A stretch of DNA of 64,000 nucleotides from Clarkia xantiana subsp. parviflora (taxonomy: Eukaryota > Streptophyta > Magnoliopsida > Myrtales > Onagraceae), in the NCBI GenBank assembly GCA_036873135.1, contig JAPTYO010000059.1:11835066-11899065 (forward strand), written 5' to 3'. The notes below the pieces were generated by a model. It was not told where the DNA came from. It worked only from the letters and a program-made list of their open reading frames with translations, and searched no databases. How positions within the stretch are numbered: the first letter of the stretch is position 1; each line of letters begins with the position of its first letter. The translations under genes were made by a program, and so were the position numbers. Shown in pieces: positions 59,224 to 64,000 of this stretch.

Positions 59224-60842
59224 TTACTTTCCTTCATGTTTCTTCTTGTCAATATTGTACTCTGGTATGTGCCGCTCTCGATTCTTCAGTCGCACTTTTC
59301 TGTCTCGATCAACTTGTGGCTTTGAAACTAATTTTCTCACTTCCCTTGATTCCTTGTATATTCCTCCTTCATCGAAGACCAAATTATTAGTCAACGATGA
59401 AATACCGTGTCGACGCTCCACTCCCGGTGACGACGACATCACTTTGACTCCTGTAGACACCTCCAAGTCCGACTCTTCTTTATCTTCATCTTCAGGCAAA
59501 AATTGATTCTCAACTACCGGACTTGCAAGGAAGCAAGAATAAGCACATACGCGACTTTTATATCGATTGCGAACTGGCTTAGTGATCGATATTCCCGATC
59601 CTTTCTTCACCACTTGTTTACCATCGACTTCTCCATGGACGTCTCCGCGAGGATTTGTACTCCCCCTTTTTCCACGAACCTTCTTTGAAGAAGTTTTCTT
59701 ACTTGAATCTGGTATCACGAACATGTCGTCTACTCGCTCTCCGATGTTAACTACGTCCGCCTTGATCATCTCAACATTCCTAAGAAACTTCACATCATTC
59801 AGACCAAATAAAACGTACATACCTGAATCGACTGCATTCGCCACTGAAATGAGATTTATATTCATTCCGGGAACATGATAAACGTTATCGAGCTTAATGG
59901 ATGTTCCTCCGCTACTTTTAATGAAAACAGTACCTTCCTTCTCAACATGGTGAACATTGTCATCCGCTGTGACTATAACTTCTTCTCCTTCATGACGGCG
60001 AATATTCGAAAATTGGTTCAAATCTCTAGTAAGATGATGCCACAACCGGAATCGACAATCCACTCATTTCCCGAGTTTTGAGCTACGAACGCACGTGTGG
60101 GAGTGGTCTTGGCTAGAAAAAATTTAACCCATTTTCATCTTCTGTTGAGATCTTAGATTCCACTATGTTACTCTCCTTCAGTTTGGTCTGACAATTTCTC
60201 TTCAGATGTCCAGGCATCCCACACCGATAACACTTGAAGTCTTGCTTACGCGAGGACTCCGAGTCACCACCAACGTTTCTCCTGGCGTCATTCTCCTTCA
60301 CATGAGCCACGAACGCGCATTGATCTTCCTCTAGCTTTATCCCGACCATTTCCTTAGCCAGCGACTCATGTGAAGCTAGAAGGTAACAAACAGAATATAT
60401 TCAGGACGTAATCCCCGAATAATAGACCGTTTTATCCGCGCCTCCGAAATTGGATCCTCTGTGAAATCGACGACTCACCCTATTTCGCATTCCCCGGATC
60501 CGTCTCCAACATCTGTATCCGCGCCTCGTTCTTCTTGTTGTATAGCTGGTCTAGCGTCTTCCAGATCGAACTAGCAGAAGTGCATCGTGAGATATTCTCA
60601 AACATCGTTGACGATATCGATCTCTTCAAGGCAAACTCCGCATTGGCATTCCTCCGCTTCCAGCGCTTGATCTCCTCACCGTTTATGGCGGTCTCCTCCG
60701 GAGCGGTTGTATCATTGCCTCCAACGATATCCCACAAGTCTTCGCTCACGAGATACAACTCCATGCAGGACTTCCAAATCCGGTAATTGGACGAGTTTAG
60801 CAGCTCCATTCCTTGTCCAATCACGCGACCGGCAGCATCCAT
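59224..60842 (-). pseudogene. copia gag-protease frame without RT or integrase
   Basis: The frame starts with MDAAGRVIGQGMELLNSSNY at 60842. It runs through a UBN2-type gag (60842-60480: EDLWDIVGG, KRRNANAEFALKRSI, ASSIWKTLDQLYNKKNEAR) and the zinc knuckle CYRCGMPGHLKRNC near 60240-60180. A protease-like block ends it (59-60 kb: a WIVDSG active-site word at about 60070, LDNVYHVPGMNINLISVA, DSGMYVLFG). Frameshifts occur between gag and the knuckle and just after the DSG word. The polypurine tract follows the last codon directly, so integrase, RT and RNase H are absent. Elements of this kind are called TR-GAG and depend on a full copia partner. Confidence 0.82.
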
Positions 60843-60902
60843 ATTTAGAGTACCCGAGTTCTTCAATCCCGATCTTGAATCATTCCGTATTACCGGGATA
60901 GT

Positions 60903-60915
60903 GGTTCTGATACCA
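60903..60915 (-). other. primer-binding site (initiator tRNA-Met)
   Basis: On the minus strand TGGTATCAGAACC follows the 5' LTR end directly. It differs at one base from the usual plant TGGTATCAGAGCC, complementary to the 3' end of initiator tRNA-Met, and primes minus-strand DNA synthesis. Confidence 0.85.
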
Positions 60916-61018
60916 TGTAAAAATAACGAAGTGCCGATATGCACTTGCTCAAGACCGTACTTCACCAAATAGAGAAGAACTCGTATATATGTAACTCTCT
61001 TACTCTAAATATGATATC
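60916..61018 (-). mobile_element. truncated 5' LTR of the gag-only copia element
   Basis: Only the 103 bp of the LTR nearest the primer-binding site remain, 102 of 103 identical to 58751-58853. The remaining 356 bp are gone, and the sequence switches at 61019 to a different copia element's RT. Confidence 0.85.
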
Positions 61019-62620
61019 GAGCATTCTGAATCTTTTCAACAGTTTGTTAATATAAGATTCTTGAGACAGACATAATGTACGGGTGGCACGATCTCGGGCA
61101 ATCTTAATGCCTAAGATGTACGTAGCCTCTCCCATGTCTTTCATCTCAAATGCTGACGCTAACCAGGACTTTGATTTGTTCATGAAACTCACGTCGTTCG
61201 CAGCAGTGAGTATTGTTAGCATATGGTGACGTGGCGCCGTAATAGGAGCCCGTTGATTAAGGGAATTACCTAAGTTAATTAGGTAATTGTCAATATGGGC
61301 TAATTGGGCCAAATCCAATTAGTAATTGACAAGGGAGGCCCAAAATGGGCCTCCCCCCTTTTTACATGGTTCGGCCGAAACCTTAGTACCACATAGGGTG
61401 GAGTTGCCTTTTGGAAATTCCACCCAATACTATATATAGGGGTGACTCCTAAGGGTTTAAACACACAATTAAGAACAAGGATCTCCATTGAGAAAACTTG
61501 TTTCCCTAGTCTAAATTTCGGCACCATCAACATCAAGTCCGAGGTTCCATCTCCGTTGAAGAATCGATCAGAGGTCTTGTTTTGGAGCTACATCGCGTGG
61601 GACTTCTTCTGACGAAGAACTTGCACGTGGTTCCGACAGGAGGATTAGAACTCCCTCCACATCGTTCTCGGGCAGGAAAGCTAAAAGGTATGTGTACTAA
61701 TTCCGATGCGTAGATTAGATATATTGCTAGTACACGTTTAGCATTCCTTAGTATTACGTCCCCGTAATCCAACAAGTATGTCATCTACGTATAGTGTTAT
61801 GATGACATATTTAGACCCAGAGGTCTTTGTGTATACGCAAGGATCCTCGTGAAGATTCACAAATCCGTTTCCGACGATTTCCTCGTGGAATCTGCGATAC
61901 CATTGCCGAGACGACTGTTTAAGACTGTAAATGGACCTTTGGAGTTTACAAACTTTACGTTCTTTGCCAGGAGTAATAAAACCCTCTAGCTGCTCCATAT
62001 AGATCTCTTCCTCCAAGTTTCCATGGAGGAATGCGGTCTTAACATCCATTTGGTGCAGCTCTAGATCGAGACATGCAACTAGGGCAAGGATGGCCCTTAC
62101 TGTGGTGTAACGCACAGTTGGTGAGTATGTTTCATCAAAGTCCACTCCATGAATTTGGGTATATCCTTTCGCAAACACTTGAGTTTTGAACCACTCACCT
62201 TTCCATCAGTAGTGAATTCTAAAATTTCACTTTCTAGTTCTGCGGCTAGCAGATTAATCAACTAAAAACCGAAACTAAATTTGTTCTCATTTAGGCATAT
62301 TTCATCCTCCATTGTTTTCCTCCATTTTCACGTTTGAGGTTCTTTCATTTTTTTCTGAATTGTCACTGGTTCATGAACGAATGTTTCACTTGATGGGATA
62401 CTTCTCTGACAGAAGTTTGTTGCCTATGTCTAGGCTCGTTAATCCCATCTATAGTTTGATCGCTACTCCCACTTGGAATAATGCTTCTTATCGGAGAATC
62501 ACTCCCACTGGGAACAATGGCCGTGCTAGAACTTTGATCTACAACTTTCTCAGGATGACCTCTCGATCTCGGAATTTTACCTCCGAGATGTATTCCTTGA
62601 TCACTAGGATCTGGAACCAA
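61019..62620 (-). pseudogene. copia reverse transcriptase, split by a solo LTR and truncated
   Basis: Minus-strand copia pol. A serine/proline-rich spacer lies at 62620-62363. RT starts by 62178 (FAKGYTQIHGVDFDETYSPTVR, LHQMDVKTAFLHGNLEEEIYM, SIYSLKQSSRQWYRRF) and reaches the catalytic YVDDIL word at about 61790. There a 561-bp solo LTR interrupts it. Beyond the insert, at 61208-61019, RT resumes (SFMNKSKSWLASAFEMKDMGEATYILGIKIARDR) and is cut off at the junction with the gag-only element. The YVDD motif is intact, but RNase H and the 3' end are missing. Confidence 0.88.
61214..61774 (+). mobile_element. solo LTR with 5-bp target duplication
   Basis: TGTTAGCATATGGTGACG starts and CCCCGTAATCCAACA ends this 561-bp insert. 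AGTAT flanks both sides (61209-61213, 61775-61779). A TATA box (CTATATATAGGGG, 61430-61442) indicates plus orientation. It interrupts copia RT codons immediately after YVDDIL. A clean TG...CA unit with a 5-bp duplication and no internal region is what LTR-LTR recombination leaves behind. Confidence 0.92.
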
Positions 62621-64000
62621 TGGATAGTTGTGTTAGTTCAGCATTATGATTATCAAGTTCGACTTGATTCGCATTTGCATTTAGTGATGATTATATGTGA
62701 GGGGGAGTGAGCCCTCCCACTGGATTTATTATGAAGACGTATCCATAATCATTTACCATATCAATCACTTATGCTGTATCAATTCTCCCACTCGAAGTAA
62801 GTGGGACCTGAGAATCTCCGTTATCCATTAATGGTTCGATCAATACTATTGTCCATTTCGTTTCGCAAAGTATTGGAAATCCACCCTCATATTTCTAAAA
62901 TGTTTCATGTTCGAACACGGTACCATTAAGCCAAGCTAATTTTAAACTTTTATCCTTTTAAGAGTAGACCATACTCTTATTAAATACCTGTTTAATCCGC
63001 AAATTAATGCAGTTTAATGATAAGGTTTCACCCGTATCATTCCTTAGCTTTTATGGTAACGCATCATCCGATTTTATTGGAACATAGTGTTACATATGAG
63101 TCAACTTAACTTCATCAGTAGGAAAAATTAATATTGAACTCTAACATAATGTAATTTTAAACTATGTTCCTCGAAGTTTTTTTTAATGGTATGATTGCTT
63201 TAGCCAAAGTATTCGTTCAAGGCTTATAGTGGGAGAGTCGTTTTACTGACTGCTTCATTTCGTTTGTTAACTCATCTAGAGACTTATCCACCTCATGGAC
63301 TGTGCATTTAAACTCTCTCTTTAATGCTTTAGTTGACAGACTACAGATTGTAGTAGCATTGAAGCATACCTCTAACCACAGTAGTCATCATTGAGTTATT
63401 TCCAAAGAATTACAAACGAAAACTCAGCATTCATTTATTAAAACACTTCATTATTAAATTTGTACTTTGAAACGATGTGTTCCGTATTTCGAGGTACACG
63501 CGTGCGTGACGCCTAAAACCAGCTTAAATCATTTTTTTTCCAAATTTAAAATCAAATCGGTTTTACATGCACATTATTTCGGAATATGTCATTTAATGGA
63601 GTACTAACAAACAAGATGAGTTAAGTCAGTTTGCCCTTTTAGAACTATGCGATCGATGGATTTATTCAGTTCAGTTTGACCTGACTGAGATGATAGAGTA
63701 TGTGAATTGTTTCGTCTTGTTCGGCCACTTTTACTTGGCCGAAATTTTGGTTCTAACCCGTAGGTTTGAATTATCTTTTCGGATCATTCCTTTTGACCGG
63801 AACGTTAAATTGATAAGCAAATTGTGCTTCAAATCGAGCAACAATTTCTTTATTCTATAACTCCAAATTTCAAAATAACCAAAATTTTAGTAATTCAGAC
63901 GAACAACGAACGATAAATGACAATGGCAGGGTTCTTGATCTGAAAGTCTCATGTTCGATCCATACATATCTGAACTTTAAGTCATGTTGAACATCACATC
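62621..64000. other. unassigned, probably retroelement-derived
   Basis: No gene recognised on either strand. It could contain more of the copia element's integrase side in decayed form. The missing upstream exons of the bHLH gene were looked for here and not found. Confidence 0.3.

Overview
This window is nuclear DNA from a flowering plant, most likely a eudicot. It is AT-rich. Its genes have GT-AG introns and encode plant families: YUCCA auxin synthesis, OVATE, RABG3, ROPGEF with a PRONE domain, cytosolic type II peroxiredoxin, and a plant bHLH. About half or more of the window is transposon-derived. The species cannot be named from the sequence alone.

Host genes. Seven genes or gene parts are well supported, and all are on the minus strand. 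(1) A YUCCA flavin monooxygenase, 14461-12239, 4 exons, 426 aa. (2) A single-exon OVATE family protein, 29753-29121, 210 aa. (3) A RABG3/Rab7 GTPase, 42601-40849, 7 exons, 206 aa. (4) A 4'-phosphopantetheinyl transferase, 48916-46662, 7 exons, up to 316 aa, with an overlapping upstream ORF. (5) A ROPGEF, 53435-50875, 7 exons, 521 aa. (6) A type II peroxiredoxin, 55875-54244, 3 exons, 162 aa. (7) The last coding exon of a bHLH factor, 58651-58508, with a retrotransposon about 100 bp into its upstream intron. Exons were rebuilt by hand from splice signals, reading-frame continuity and family conservation. Every multi-exon model closes in frame at the expected family length. The genes are unrelated single-copy neighbours and do not form a pathway or operon.

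Mobile DNA by region. 1-4.4 kb: a broken copia gag and a Ty3/gypsy-type LTR. 5.6-10.5 kb: a Mutator-like element, then a Tourist-like element split by about 3.5 kb of Helitron-like DNA that includes a 0.7-kb tandem duplication and a 537-bp near-perfect palindrome. 15.1-20.1 kb: a probable 5-kb Helitron. 21-27 kb: a decayed copia RNase H, a long degenerate repeat array, a TRIM and a hAT MITE. 31.9-34.5 kb: a MITE inserted in a MITE, and a 1.1-kb Mutator-like element with a GC-rich minisatellite core. 35-39.2 kb: a truncated copia element abutting a gypsy LTR. 39.9-46.6 kb: hAT, Tourist, Helitron-like and Mutator-like elements around RABG3. 57-62.6 kb: a hAT MITE, a gag-protease-only copia element, and a copia reverse transcriptase split by a clean solo LTR.

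Most notable: three Mutator-like elements with GC-rich, palindrome-rich cores and 9-bp target duplications; the long palindrome with outward-facing Helitron-type ends; and the nested retroelements beside the bHLH exon. No CRISPR array, bacterial-type system or complete autonomous transposon was found. The window reads as an ordinary plant gene region with heavy nested transposition, not a new biochemical system.
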